Positions 31,164 through 40,337 of a stretch of DNA of 64,000 nt are shown here, in pieces (position 1 is the stretch's first letter; each line of letters opens with the position of its first letter). Origin of the DNA: Paracoccaceae bacterium. Its GTDB lineage: Bacteria; Pseudomonadota; Alphaproteobacteria; Rhodobacterales; Rhodobacteraceae. The notes under the pieces were generated by a model, which saw nothing but the letters and a program-made list of their open reading frames with translations, ran no database searches and was not told the origin of the DNA. The translations under genes and the position numbers were made by a program. The stretch is taken from assembly GCA_029862205.1 (NCBI GenBank), contig JAOTXT010000003.1, positions 1 to 64,000 of the forward strand. Direction: 5' to 3'.

Positions 31164-32992
31164 TGCCGCACCCGCTCGGCCAGGCTGACCGTGAATATAC
31201 CCCAACGGTCGATCTTCTGCTCGATCTTGCGGAACCCGGCCGCGGCGACCAATTGATCCATCTCGGCCTGGCTTCGGCGGCGCATGACCCAGGGCTGACC
31301 GCCGCGATGGCTTGTCAGAACGCGGGCAATGTATTCAAGCTGAGGGTGCCAGGGCTGGCCCGTATAGACCAGAAGCGCACCGTCGGGCATCGCCCTTGCC
31401 AAACCGTCGAGCGAAGCTCGGACAGGCGCGTTCTCCTGGAACAGTTCGTAGAGGCCCGATACGACTGCCAAAGTCGGCGACGGGTCGGCTTGGGCCAGAT
31501 CGTCGCCATCAAAGGCATCGCCCTGCTCGAACCTGGCAACGTCGCTCAGGCCCCGGCGCGCGGTCAGGGCGCGGCCCGCCGTGACATTCTCGGGACAGAA
31601 GTCACGCACCAGGATGCTCTCCGGGCGTTGCTCGGCCGCGGCGATCGCGTCCAGCACATAGCGTCCATGTCCGGCGGCGATGTCGATGATTCGGGCGGGC
31701 CGGCCCTCGGCGTTGAGCCGGGCAAGTGCGTTGACGATCAACGTCTCCACATGGCGCTTGCGCTGCCGGATCCCGCGCCAGCCAATCGCGTCGAGATAGG
31801 CGCGATCAACTTTGCGGCCCAGCCATCCCCGCCCTCGCGCCTCGTTACGGTAGACATAGTCGAGCGTCGAACCAGAATCGAAGCCGGTCCGGTGCCCAAG
31901 CGCGATACCCTGGGAAAGAAAGCCGCCCAGGCGCAGGCCAAGGCGCGATAGCGCGACCGAAAACCCCTTGAACGACAGCGGTGCAATGGGGCGCGACAGA
32001 CGGTCGGTCTCGTTGCGGGTGAAGCCCGTCCGATCGGCCTCCAGCAACGACGGCACCACGGCTGGGCTGGCAAAGCATTCCCCCAGGAAACGCCCGATCT
32101 CCGCCAGTACGGGCGCGCGATCGGCCTCACCCAAAATGTCATGCCGCAGGCCGGGGAAAATATGGCATTCCTTCTTTGCCGCGCCCAGCGCCGCGTGGAA
32201 ACGATGCTGGATCTCGGGCTTCACCACCCGGTCGGCGCCAGCGATCAGCACCTGCACGGGCACGTGAATCGCCGCCGCATCGTCCATCACCCGCTTGGCC
32301 GTCCGGTAGAGGTCCAGCAGCACCTCCGACGAGATCGCGCGGGTCACTAACGGATCGCTGGCATAGGACGCCGCGCGCGCCGGATCCGATGTCAGCATGC
32401 TGGGCTGCACGTAGGAATTGACCGTGAAATTGCCCCGCAAACGGTGCCATGCGGCAAGCGCATCACGCGCGCCCGGCACGAAGAGATTCACGTCGAAAGC
32501 CGGTGCAGCCAGCACCATCGACCTGATGTCGGGCGCATAGTCGTGAACCCAGGTGGCCGCGATGACCGCGCCGACGCTTTGGCCGACCAGCGCGATCTCG
32601 TGCATCGCCAACCCGTCCCGTGTGCAGATATGGCGCATGAACCGGTCCAGATCTCCGACCAGCGTGGCGAAATCCGGTGCCGCGCCCCGCGCGCCCTCGG
32701 ACAGCCCGTGCCCGCGCGCGTCCCAAGCGTAAACGTCAAAAGCGGCCAGTGCGGGATCGCCCGGAAGATGGGCCATGCGTCCACCATGCTCGTGCCCGCG
32801 ATGGAGCAGGACGACCGCTCCGCGCCGCGCCTGAGCCGCATGGTGGTGCCAATGGCGATAGTGTATCCGCGTTCCGTCGCCAGCGGTGAAATCGCGCTCC
32901 TGCGGCTCGCGCTCGGGCAACAAAGCCCCATCGAAACGCGCTGTATCGAAATGAGCAGTCATCGGGTCCACCTCATCGGTTGACAGCTTCAT
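31160..32992 (-). CDS. Alpha/beta hydrolase - class I SAM methyltransferase fusion
   Basis: N-term lipase-like (VVLLHRGHEHGGRM, ALVGQSVGAVIAA), C-term IIDIAAGHGRYVLDAIAAA methyltransferase motif. Confidence 0.9.
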   Translation of the reverse strand: MKLSTDEVDPMTAHFDTARFDGALLPEREPQERDFTAGDGTRIHYRHWHHHAAQARRGAVVLLHRGHEHGGRMAHLPGDPALAAFDVYAWDARGHGLSEGARGAAPDFATLVGDLDRFMRHICTRDGLAMHEIALVGQSVGAVIAATWVHDYAPDIRSMVLAAPAFDVNLFVPGARDALAAWHRLRGNFTVNSYVQPSMLTSDPARAASYASDPLVTRAISSEVLLDLYRTAKRVMDDAAAIHVPVQVLIAGADRVVKPEIQHRFHAALGAAKKECHIFPGLRHDILGEADRAPVLAEIGRFLGECFASPAVVPSLLEADRTGFTRNETDRLSRPIAPLSFKGFSVALSRLGLRLGGFLSQGIALGHRTGFDSGSTLDYVYRNEARGRGWLGRKVDRAYLDAIGWRGIRQRKRHVETLIVNALARLNAEGRPARIIDIAAGHGRYVLDAIAAAEQRPESILVRDFCPENVTAGRALTARRGLSDVARFEQGDAFDGDDLAQADPSPTLAVVSGLYELFQENAPVRASLDGLARAMPDGALLVYTGQPWHPQLEYIARVLTSHRGGQPWVMRRRSQAEMDQLVAAAGFRKIEQKIDRWGIFTVSLAERVRQ

Positions 32993-33059
32993 GAACATCG
33001 TTCATTTTCCCTATAAGCGAATCATGAACATTGTTCAAGATAAAATTGAACATTGTTCA
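32992..33059. promoter_or_regulatory. Three operator-like palindromes TGAACA-N-TGTTCA between divergent genes
   Basis: TGAACATCGTTCA 32992-33004; TGAACATTGTTCA 33025-33037 and 33047-33059. Confidence 0.8.
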
Positions 33060-33074
33060 AAACTGAGATGGAGC

Positions 33075-33671
33075 ATGGTGGGCAAACGGCAGGAAAAACG
33101 CGAAGCGTTGCGGCGTAACCTGATCGGCGCGGCCGCGGCGCGGATCGAGGAAGGCGGGCTATCCGCCTTCCGCGCGCGCGACGTCGCGGCGGATGTGGGC
33201 TGCGCATTGGGGACGATCTATACGGTCTTTCAGGATCTCGACGACCTGATCCTGCAGGTCAATGCGGAGACGCTGCAGGATTTGGGCCGGTCCTTGGCGC
33301 CAACGTCCGACGTCGAGACCCCGAAGACGGCACTGACCGCCCTGGCCCAGGGCTATGCGCGCTTCGCCGCGAAGAACTTCAACCGATGGAACGCCCTTTT
33401 CGATCACCGCATGGCCGATGGCGGCCCATCGCCCGACTGGCTGCTGGCGCATCATTCAACCCTTCTGAGGCTCCTCGAACGACATATCGCCAAGCTGACG
33501 CCCGGCCTGGCGGGAGAAGCCTTGACCCTGCGCGCCCGCACTTGGTTCGCCGCGGTGCATGGCATCGTCTCGATCAGCCTGCAAAAGCGGTTCCTGGGCC
33601 TGCCGGACGACCGCCTGATGGAGGAGTTGGAGGTCTTTGTCGGCCAGGTTGTCGCGGGCAGCGGACGCTGA
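33075..33671 (+). CDS. TetR-family transcriptional regulator
   Basis: LIGAAAARIEEGGLSAFRARDVAADVGCALGTIYTVFQDLDDLI HTH; ORF 32991 in frame but operators overlap the earlier ATGs. Confidence 0.88.
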   Translation: MVGKRQEKREALRRNLIGAAAARIEEGGLSAFRARDVAADVGCALGTIYTVFQDLDDLILQVNAETLQDLGRSLAPTSDVETPKTALTALAQGYARFAAKNFNRWNALFDHRMADGGPSPDWLLAHHSTLLRLLERHIAKLTPGLAGEALTLRARTWFAAVHGIVSISLQKRFLGLPDDRLMEELEVFVGQVVAGSGR

Positions 33672-34709
33672 CTACCGCACCATCCGCGCCACCACCGGAG
33701 CGCCGAGGATCACCACGATAAGCCGGATCAGGTGGTGCGTCACCACATAGGCCAGGTCGGCGCCGGCGACGATGGCCAGGATCGCCATCTCGGACTGGCC
33801 GCCGGGGGCGAAGGCCAGGAAGGCCTCCATCGGCGGCGCCGCGCCCAGCCAGATGACAATCTCGGCGAAGCCGAGCGCGATCAGCGCCAGGAGCACGCAA
33901 TAGCCGATCCCCGAGAGCACGTCACGACGCAGTTCCTTCATCGTCGTGCCGACATATTCCGCGCCGACGCCTAGCCCCAGTATGAACTGGGCGGCCAGCA
34001 GCATCTCGCCCGGGGGCCGGTGCTCGATCCAGCCCATCAGCGAGGCTGCGGCGGTGACCACCAGCGGCCCGATGATCGGCGCGCCGAACAGACCGATGGC
34101 ACGCGCGGCCAGCCAGCCGATCGTGCCGGTGACCACCATGACCGCCATCTCGACGACCGGGATCTCGGCCGCCAGGGAACCCGGCACCAGGGCCAGCGGC
34201 ACCCCCCACATCCATTGCAGCAGAAAGGGCGCGCTGGTCACGATCACCAGGACCCGGGTCGCATGGATCAGCGACAGGGCACGGACGTCGCCGCCAGCCT
34301 CCTGCCCAAAGATCAGCATGTCCTGCAATCCGCCCGGCATGGCGCCGAAATAAGCGGTGGCATGATCGAACTTGCAGACCTTGCGGAACCACGGGTATCC
34401 GATCAGCCCGATGATCAGGATAAATGGCGGCACCAGGGCCAGCGAATAACCCATCTGCGGCATCCGGTTCATCAGCTCCGGCGTAATCGCGGTGCCGACC
34501 GCGACGCCCAGCACGATCCGCATCGCCAGCGCCAGCGGCCCCAGCCCCTGCAGGTTGGCACCCGCCAACGCCACGGCCAGGCAGCCGAACATCGGCCCCA
34601 GCATGAAGGGCAATGGCAAATCGAGCGCGTAGAAGAGCGCTGCCCCCACGGTCGAGGCGGCGATCGCGGTCAGCCGGCCGCGGCTTAGAATGCTTTTGAC
34701 GATGTGCAT
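33672..34709 (-). CDS. AbrB-family (AbrB duplication) membrane protein
   Basis: Polytopic; FMLGPMFGCLAVALAGANLQG...GAMPGGLQDML...FAPGGQSEMAILAI repeated motif. Confidence 0.88.
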   Translation of the reverse strand: MHIVKSILSRGRLTAIAASTVGAALFYALDLPLPFMLGPMFGCLAVALAGANLQGLGPLALAMRIVLGVAVGTAITPELMNRMPQMGYSLALVPPFILIIGLIGYPWFRKVCKFDHATAYFGAMPGGLQDMLIFGQEAGGDVRALSLIHATRVLVIVTSAPFLLQWMWGVPLALVPGSLAAEIPVVEMAVMVVTGTIGWLAARAIGLFGAPIIGPLVVTAAASLMGWIEHRPPGEMLLAAQFILGLGVGAEYVGTTMKELRRDVLSGIGYCVLLALIALGFAEIVIWLGAAPPMEAFLAFAPGGQSEMAILAIVAGADLAYVVTHHLIRLIVVILGAPVVARMVR

Positions 34710-34760
34710 GCAGGCGGTTAGGCACGTGAGACAGGGATCGGGTTCACTCAGGCGCTTATC

Positions 34761-36158
34761 ATGGACGCGGCGGACCGGCCATATGACGTCTTGGTCGCGG
34801 GCGGCGGCAACGCGGCCCTGACCGCCGCGATCACCGCGGCGGAGCGGGGCGCGAAAGTGCTGGTCGCCGAGGCGGCGCCGAAGGCCATGCGCGGCGGCAA
34901 TTCGCGGCACACGCGCAACCTGCGTACGGCCCACGAGGCTCCGACGGATGTCCTGACCGAGAGCTACCTGGTCGAGGAATATCTCGACGACCTGATACGG
35001 GTGACCGGTGGCAAGACCAACGAACACCTAGCCCGGATTACCATCGAGGAATCGGCCCAGATGCCCGCCTGGATGCACGAACGCGGAGTGCGGTTTCAGC
35101 GGGCATTGGGGGGCACGCTGTCGCTGGGCCGTACCAACCCGTTCTTCCTGGGCGGCGGCAAGGCGCTGATGAACGCCTACTACCGCACCGCCGAGCGGTT
35201 AGGCGTCGATGTGATCTACGACGCCGAGGTCACTGGGCTCGAGATCGAGGACGGGCATTTCACCGCCGCGCGGTTGCGGCATCGGGGCTTCGAGACCCGG
35301 ATCGAGGCCCGCGCCTTCATCGCCGCGGCGGGCGGGTTCCAGGCCAATCTCGATTGGATGGAGGAGGCCTGGGGACCTGGCGCGCGCAATTTCATCATCC
35401 GGGGCACGCCCTATGCTAAAGGCACGGTCCTTCGGCTTCTGCTCGATGAGGGCTTCGAGGCGGTCTCGGAGGCGGACCAATGCCACGCTATCGCGCTTGA
35501 CGCTCGGGGGCCGAAATTCGATGGCGGCATCTCGACACGGCTCGACGCGGTGCCGTTCTCGATCGTGGTCAACCGCGAGGCCGAGCGGTTCTACGACGAG
35601 GGCGAGGATTTCTGGCCCAAGCGCTATGCGATCTGGGGACGCCTGGTGGCAAAGCAGCCGGATCAGATCGCCTATGCGATCATCGACGCCAAGGCAGAGG
35701 ACCTGTTCCTGCCACCGCTTTATCCGCCGATGCGGGCCGAAACGATCGAGGGGCTGGCCGAGGCGCTGGGGCTTGACCCGGCGAAGCTGCGGGCAACCGT
35801 TGACGCCTACAATGCTGCGTGCATGGCGGACGGTCCTTTCGACACCACCATTCATGACGGGCGGGCTACAAGTGGCCTGACGCCCGATAAGACCAACTGG
35901 GCCCGGCCCATCAACCGACCGCCCTTCATCGGATTTCCGCTCAGGCCCGGCATCACCTTCACCTATCTGGGGGTCAAAGTGACCGAGGACGCGGCGGCGG
36001 TGATCGGTGGCAAACCCGCCTCGAACATCTATGCCGCGGGCGAGATCATGGCTGGCAACGTGCTGGGCCAGGGCTACCTGGCCGGGATCGGCATGACGAT
36101 CGGCTCGGTCTTCGGACGCCGTGCGGGACAGGGAGCGGCGCGCCATGCTGGAAATTAG
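34761..36158 (+). CDS. tcuA: FAD-dependent tricarballylate dehydrogenase TcuA-like
   Basis: DVLVAGGGNAALTAAITAAERGAKVLVAEAAP...GGNSRHTRNLR; followed by TcuB-like gene. Confidence 0.88.
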   Translation: MDAADRPYDVLVAGGGNAALTAAITAAERGAKVLVAEAAPKAMRGGNSRHTRNLRTAHEAPTDVLTESYLVEEYLDDLIRVTGGKTNEHLARITIEESAQMPAWMHERGVRFQRALGGTLSLGRTNPFFLGGGKALMNAYYRTAERLGVDVIYDAEVTGLEIEDGHFTAARLRHRGFETRIEARAFIAAAGGFQANLDWMEEAWGPGARNFIIRGTPYAKGTVLRLLLDEGFEAVSEADQCHAIALDARGPKFDGGISTRLDAVPFSIVVNREAERFYDEGEDFWPKRYAIWGRLVAKQPDQIAYAIIDAKAEDLFLPPLYPPMRAETIEGLAEALGLDPAKLRATVDAYNAACMADGPFDTTIHDGRATSGLTPDKTNWARPINRPPFIGFPLRPGITFTYLGVKVTEDAAAVIGGKPASNIYAAGEIMAGNVLGQGYLAGIGMTIGSVFGRRAGQGAARHAGN

Positions 36159-37242
36159 CGGGCGGCTGCCGGGCACAATCGACGAGGCGCGCAGGTCGAT
36201 GGAGATCTGCAATGCCTGCCGCTATTGCGAGGGCTTCTGTCCGGTTTTCCCGGCGATGGAGCTGCGCCGGGCGTTCTCGGATAGCGATCTGACCTATCTC
36301 GCGAACCTCTGCCACAACTGCAAAGGCTGTTACCACGCCTGCCAATACGCGCCACCCCACGAATGGGGCATCAACCTGCCCCGGACCTTCGCCGAGCTTC
36401 GGGCCGAGACCTACGAGGACCATGCCTGGCCAGCGGGCTTTGGCCGAGTGTTCCGGCGGAACGGATTTTGGGTCTCGATGGTGACCGCGTTGAGCTTGGG
36501 CCTGGTGATGGTCCTGACCATGGCGCTCCAGGAGGAGGCGACGCTTTACGGCAACCACCGGGGGCCGGGGGCATTCTATGCGGTGATCCCCTACGGCGTG
36601 ATGGTGACCCTGGGTGGACTGACTTTCGGTTGGGCGGCAGTCGCCATGGCACTAGGCGCCTGGTCCTTCTGGCGCGCGGCAGGCGGTGGCCCGGTCCGGT
36701 GGGCCGCGCTCAAGGCCGCTTTGGCCGATGCGGGCCGAACCCGGCATCTGGGCGGCGGGGGCGACGGCTGCAACGACGTCGACGAGGGGTTCACCCCCGC
36801 CCGGCGACACCTGCACCTTGCGACCATGTGGGGCTTCCTGCTGTGCTTCGCTGCGACGAGCGCCGCGACCGTCATGGATCACATCCTCGGCTGGCAGGCG
36901 CCCTATAGCTGGTATTCCCTGCCGGTGATGCTGGGCACCATCGGCGGGATCGGCCTGGTAGCGGGCACCGCCGGGCTCTTCGCGATCAAGTTCAAAACAG
37001 ACCGGGCGCCGGAAGCGACCCACCACTGGGGGATGGATTTGGGGCTTTTGGGGCTGCTGCACTTCACGGCGCTCACCGGTCTTGCCCTGCTCTTCTTCCG
37101 CCATACCTCGGCGATGGGCATGTTGCTGGCCATCCATCTGGGCTTCGTGCTCGCGCTATTCGTGACCCTGCCCTATGGCAAGATGGTGCATGGGCTCTAC
37201 CGGCTGTTGGCTTTGATGCGCCATCATAACGAACAGCCGTAG
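36145..37242 (+). CDS. tcuB: Tricarballylate utilization 4Fe-4S/membrane protein TcuB-like
   Basis: CNACRYCEGFCPVFPAME...CHNCKGCYHACQYAPPHEWGINLP then TM segments. Confidence 0.9.
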   Translation: MLEISGRLPGTIDEARRSMEICNACRYCEGFCPVFPAMELRRAFSDSDLTYLANLCHNCKGCYHACQYAPPHEWGINLPRTFAELRAETYEDHAWPAGFGRVFRRNGFWVSMVTALSLGLVMVLTMALQEEATLYGNHRGPGAFYAVIPYGVMVTLGGLTFGWAAVAMALGAWSFWRAAGGGPVRWAALKAALADAGRTRHLGGGGDGCNDVDEGFTPARRHLHLATMWGFLLCFAATSAATVMDHILGWQAPYSWYSLPVMLGTIGGIGLVAGTAGLFAIKFKTDRAPEATHHWGMDLGLLGLLHFTALTGLALLFFRHTSAMGMLLAIHLGFVLALFVTLPYGKMVHGLYRLLALMRHHNEQP

Positions 37243-37307
37243 GGTGAATCTTGATCCACCATCCGCGCCGCTGTCACCTGGGATTGGTGGAACAAGCTCC
37301 ACCCTAC
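37239..37307. repeat. Inverted pair of REP-like elements
   Basis: GTAGGGTGAATCTTGATCCACC ... GGTGGAACAAGCTCCACCCTAC; first TAG is the tcuB stop. Confidence 0.88.
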
Positions 37308-37363
37308 GCAGTTGTCGCAGGTTCGGCAGGCGATTTTCTTTGATTCCCTCTCCCTCACCCCTC

Positions 37364-37420
37364 CCTCCCCGCTCAATCACCGATTTTCCCTCGGTTGCCA
37401 TCGGTGATTGAGCGGGGAGG
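37364..37420. repeat. Perfect 21-bp inverted repeat, 15-nt loop
   Basis: CCTCCCCGCTCAATCACCGAT / ATCGGTGATTGAGCGGGGAGG. Confidence 0.92.
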
Positions 37421-37457
37421 CGCAAAGATTACATTTCCATGAAATTTCAGCGGCTTC

Positions 37458-37991
37458 TTGAGACGGAAGCTCAGAATTGCTAAGTTTAACCTGTTGGCAG
37501 CGCTGTCTCATGGGACCCATGGTGGGTCCATTGTGACCTCGGCAGCGGAACCGACGGAGGTAAGTGATCTGACTGGACAAGTCGCCACGGGCAATGTTGA
37601 CGCCCATGCCGCGAAGACCGCATCCGGACCTTCGCGGGACGAGACAGCAAGCGAAAAGCTCCTTGCACTCACCAAGAACTCCCTAGATCAGGACGGAGCC
37701 GAGGACATCCTCGACATCGCGCTGGCCGGCAAATCAACGGTGGCGGACTACATGGTCGTGGCCACGGGGCGCTCGACCCGCCACGTCGCGGCGCTGGCCG
37801 AGAACCTGATCGATCGGCTGAAGCACGAGGCTGGGGTCGCGACCCGGGTCGAGGGCAAGGAAGCCGCCGATTGGGTGCTGATCGATGCGGGCGACGTGAT
37901 CGTCCATATCTTTCGGCCCGAGGTGCGCGAGTTCTATCAGCTCGAAAAGATGTGGCAGACCACGCCGGATGCCGCCGCGAGCGGTAACTGA
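37458..37991 (+). CDS. rsfS: Ribosomal silencing factor RsfS (start uncertain)
   Basis: LDIALAGKSTVADYMVVATGRSTRHVAALAENL...WVLIDAGDVIVHIFRPEVREFYQLEKMW. Confidence 0.93.
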   Translation: MRRKLRIAKFNLLAALSHGTHGGSIVTSAAEPTEVSDLTGQVATGNVDAHAAKTASGPSRDETASEKLLALTKNSLDQDGAEDILDIALAGKSTVADYMVVATGRSTRHVAALAENLIDRLKHEAGVATRVEGKEAADWVLIDAGDVIVHIFRPEVREFYQLEKMWQTTPDAAASGN

Positions 37992-38001
37992 GCCGCCATG
38001 G

Positions 38002-38023
38002 GTAGGGTGCGCCTCGGCGCACC
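38002..38023 (+). repeat. REP-like element GTAG+GGTGCGC-CTC... palindrome
   Basis: GTAGGGTGCGCCTCGGCGCACC between rsfS and rlmH. Confidence 0.8.
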
Positions 38024-38038
38024 GTGCGAGGCTTGCCG

Positions 38039-38509
38039 ATGCGCCTGACGATCATTGCCGTCGGCCGGCTGAAATCGGGTCCCGAAGCCGCCTTGGTCGA
38101 TGACTATCTGGCGCGCGCCAGTCAAGCGGGCCGAGGCTTGGCTCTCGGCCCCTGCGCCATCACCGAGATCGACGAGCGCAAGGTGCGCGGCCGCGAGGAC
38201 GAGGGCGCGCGCCTGATCGCTGCCCTGCCCGAGGGCGCAGCCGTGATCGCCCTCGACGAGCGCGGCAAGACCCTGACAAGCCCGGACTTCGCGAAGCTGC
38301 TGGCCGATCTACGCGACCGGGGCGTGGCCGAGACAGCCTTCCTGATCGGCGGCGCCGACGGGCACGGAGACGCAGTCCGCCAGCGGGCGGACCGCCTGCT
38401 GTCATTCGGTCCGATGGTCTGGCCGCACATGCTGGCCCGCGTCATGCTGGCCGAACAGATTTACCGCGCGGCCTCGATCCTGGGTGGCGGCCCGTACCAC
38501 CGGACATAG
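38039..38509 (+). CDS. rlmH: 23S rRNA (pseudouridine1915-N3)-methyltransferase RlmH
   Basis: MRLTIIAVGRLKSGPEAALVDDYLARA...FLIGGADGHG...HMLARVMLAEQIYRAASILGGGPYH. Confidence 0.95.
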   Translation: MRLTIIAVGRLKSGPEAALVDDYLARASQAGRGLALGPCAITEIDERKVRGREDEGARLIAALPEGAAVIALDERGKTLTSPDFAKLLADLRDRGVAETAFLIGGADGHGDAVRQRADRLLSFGPMVWPHMLARVMLAEQIYRAASILGGGPYHRT

Positions 38510-38576
38510 AGCGCGATATCCCCAGACTCGATCCTGACTTGATCCGATATCCCGGCGACTGGCGCCCGCACATCCA

Positions 38577-38613
38577 GGCCCCGGATCAAGTCCGGATCAA
38601 GTCCGGGGCATTG
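38577..38613. repeat. Short hairpin repeat with CCGGATCAAGT direct repeats
   Basis: GCCCCGGATCAAGTCCGGATCAAGTCCGGGGC in the rlmH-gpmI gap. Confidence 0.6.
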
Positions 38614-38653
38614 GCCTGTTGCACCCACTGTCACGAAGCAATACATCCGCCCG

Positions 38654-40174
38654 ATGTCCAACCGACCTGTCGTGCTCATGATCCTTGATGGCTGGGGCCT
38701 GACCGAACCGGGGCCGGGCAATGCGGTGCATCTGGCCGAGACCCCGCATTTCGACCGGATCTGGCGCGATTGCCCGCACACCACCCTGTCGGCCAGCGGC
38801 AACGAAGTGGGCCTGCCGCAAGGCCAGATGGGCAATTCCGAGGTCGGACACACCAATATCGGCGCCGGGCGGGTCGTCTGGATGGACCTGCCCCGGATCG
38901 ACCGCGCGATCGAGGATGGCAGCCTGGCCCGGAACCCAGCACTCGACCGCTTCGCCGAAGGCCTGCGCGGGACCGGTGGCATAGCCCATGTGATGGGGCT
39001 CGCCAGCCCGGGCGGGGTCCATTCCCATCAGCGCCACATGGCCGAGATCGCGCGGCAACTGGCGCGGCGCGGCGTGCCCGTGCGCCTGCACCTCTTCCTT
39101 GACGGGCGCGACGTGCCGCCAAAATCGGCGGTGGATCAAGTCGCCACGCTTGAGGCGGATTTGGCGGGCAACGGCGAGATCGCGACCATTATCGGCCGCT
39201 TCTACGCCATGGATCGCGACAAACGCTGGGACCGGGTCCAAGCGGCCTATGGCGCAATCGTCCGGGCCGAGGGAGAGCGCGCGCCAGACGCCCGCTCGGC
39301 GATCGAAGCAGCCTATGCGCGCGGCGAGACCGACGAGTTTGTCCTGCCGACCGTCATCGGCGGTTACGACGGTGCCAAGGACGGCGACGGCGTGCTGTTC
39401 ATCAATTTCCGTGCCGACCGGGCGCGACAGATCCTTGGCGCCCTAGTCGATCCGGATTTCAGTGGGTTTGAAACCGGGCCCCGTCCGGATTTCGCGGCGC
39501 GTCTCGGCATGGTCGAATATTCCGACCGGCTGAACGAACTGATGGAGGTGATGTTTCCAACGCAAGAGATCGCCAACACGCTGGGACGCTGGGTCTCGAA
39601 CCACGGCAAACGCCAGCTCCGCCTTGCCGAGACCGAAAAATACCCGCACGTGACATTCTTCCTGAACGGCGGCATCGAGACGCCGGACCCGGGCGAGGAG
39701 CGCTACATGGCGCCCAGCCCCAAGGTGCGGACCTATGATCTGGCGCCCGAGATGTCGGCAGGCGAGGTTACGGCCAAGCTCGTCGAGGCGATCAGCGCCG
39801 GCTACGACCTGATCATCGTCAACTACGCCAATCCGGACATGGTCGGCCATACGGGCTCGATCCCCGCGGCCGTGGCCGCTTGCGAGGCGGTCGACCGGGG
39901 CCTGGGGGCGGCGCTTGATGCCTTGGAAGAAACCGGCGGCGCAATGCTGGTGACCGCTGACCATGGCAACTGCGAGGTCATGGTCGACCCGGATACCGGT
40001 GGGCCGCATACGGCGCACACGACCAATCTGGTACCGCTGATCCTGGTGGGCGGGGACCAGGGGATACGGCTCAGCGACGGCGTCCTGGGCGACCTGGCGC
40101 CAACGATCCTGGAGTTGATGAATCTGCCCCAACCACCGGAGATGACCGGCCGGTCGCTCCTGAACCGCGATTGA
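38654..40174 (+). CDS. gpmI: 2,3-bisphosphoglycerate-independent phosphoglycerate mutase
   Basis: PVVLMILDGWGLTEPG...GQMGNSEVGHTNIGAGR...LVTADHGNCEVM. Confidence 0.97.
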   Translation: MSNRPVVLMILDGWGLTEPGPGNAVHLAETPHFDRIWRDCPHTTLSASGNEVGLPQGQMGNSEVGHTNIGAGRVVWMDLPRIDRAIEDGSLARNPALDRFAEGLRGTGGIAHVMGLASPGGVHSHQRHMAEIARQLARRGVPVRLHLFLDGRDVPPKSAVDQVATLEADLAGNGEIATIIGRFYAMDRDKRWDRVQAAYGAIVRAEGERAPDARSAIEAAYARGETDEFVLPTVIGGYDGAKDGDGVLFINFRADRARQILGALVDPDFSGFETGPRPDFAARLGMVEYSDRLNELMEVMFPTQEIANTLGRWVSNHGKRQLRLAETEKYPHVTFFLNGGIETPDPGEERYMAPSPKVRTYDLAPEMSAGEVTAKLVEAISAGYDLIIVNYANPDMVGHTGSIPAAVAACEAVDRGLGAALDALEETGGAMLVTADHGNCEVMVDPDTGGPHTAHTTNLVPLILVGGDQGIRLSDGVLGDLAPTILELMNLPQPPEMTGRSLLNRD

Positions 40175-40337
40175 ACGGGCCTGACAGTCGCCCTTGACGG
40201 GTATTGATCAGATTTTACTTGAAGCCACGGCTCTGGGCATTCAGATCAATAGACGATAAGTTGACCGTGAGGCATTGGCCGCATCCCGGGCATATCGGAG
40301 AGCGGTCCACGAATTCGACAGCAAGCGAGGCAATCCA

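Noticed and set aside
36591-37137. Minus-strand ORFs within tcuB
   Set aside because: Antisense shadow ORFs of a clear 4Fe-4S/membrane protein gene
37239-37420. CRISPR-like repeat array
   Set aside because: Elements are inverted palindromes with unequal spacing and different stems, no direct repeats, no cas genes
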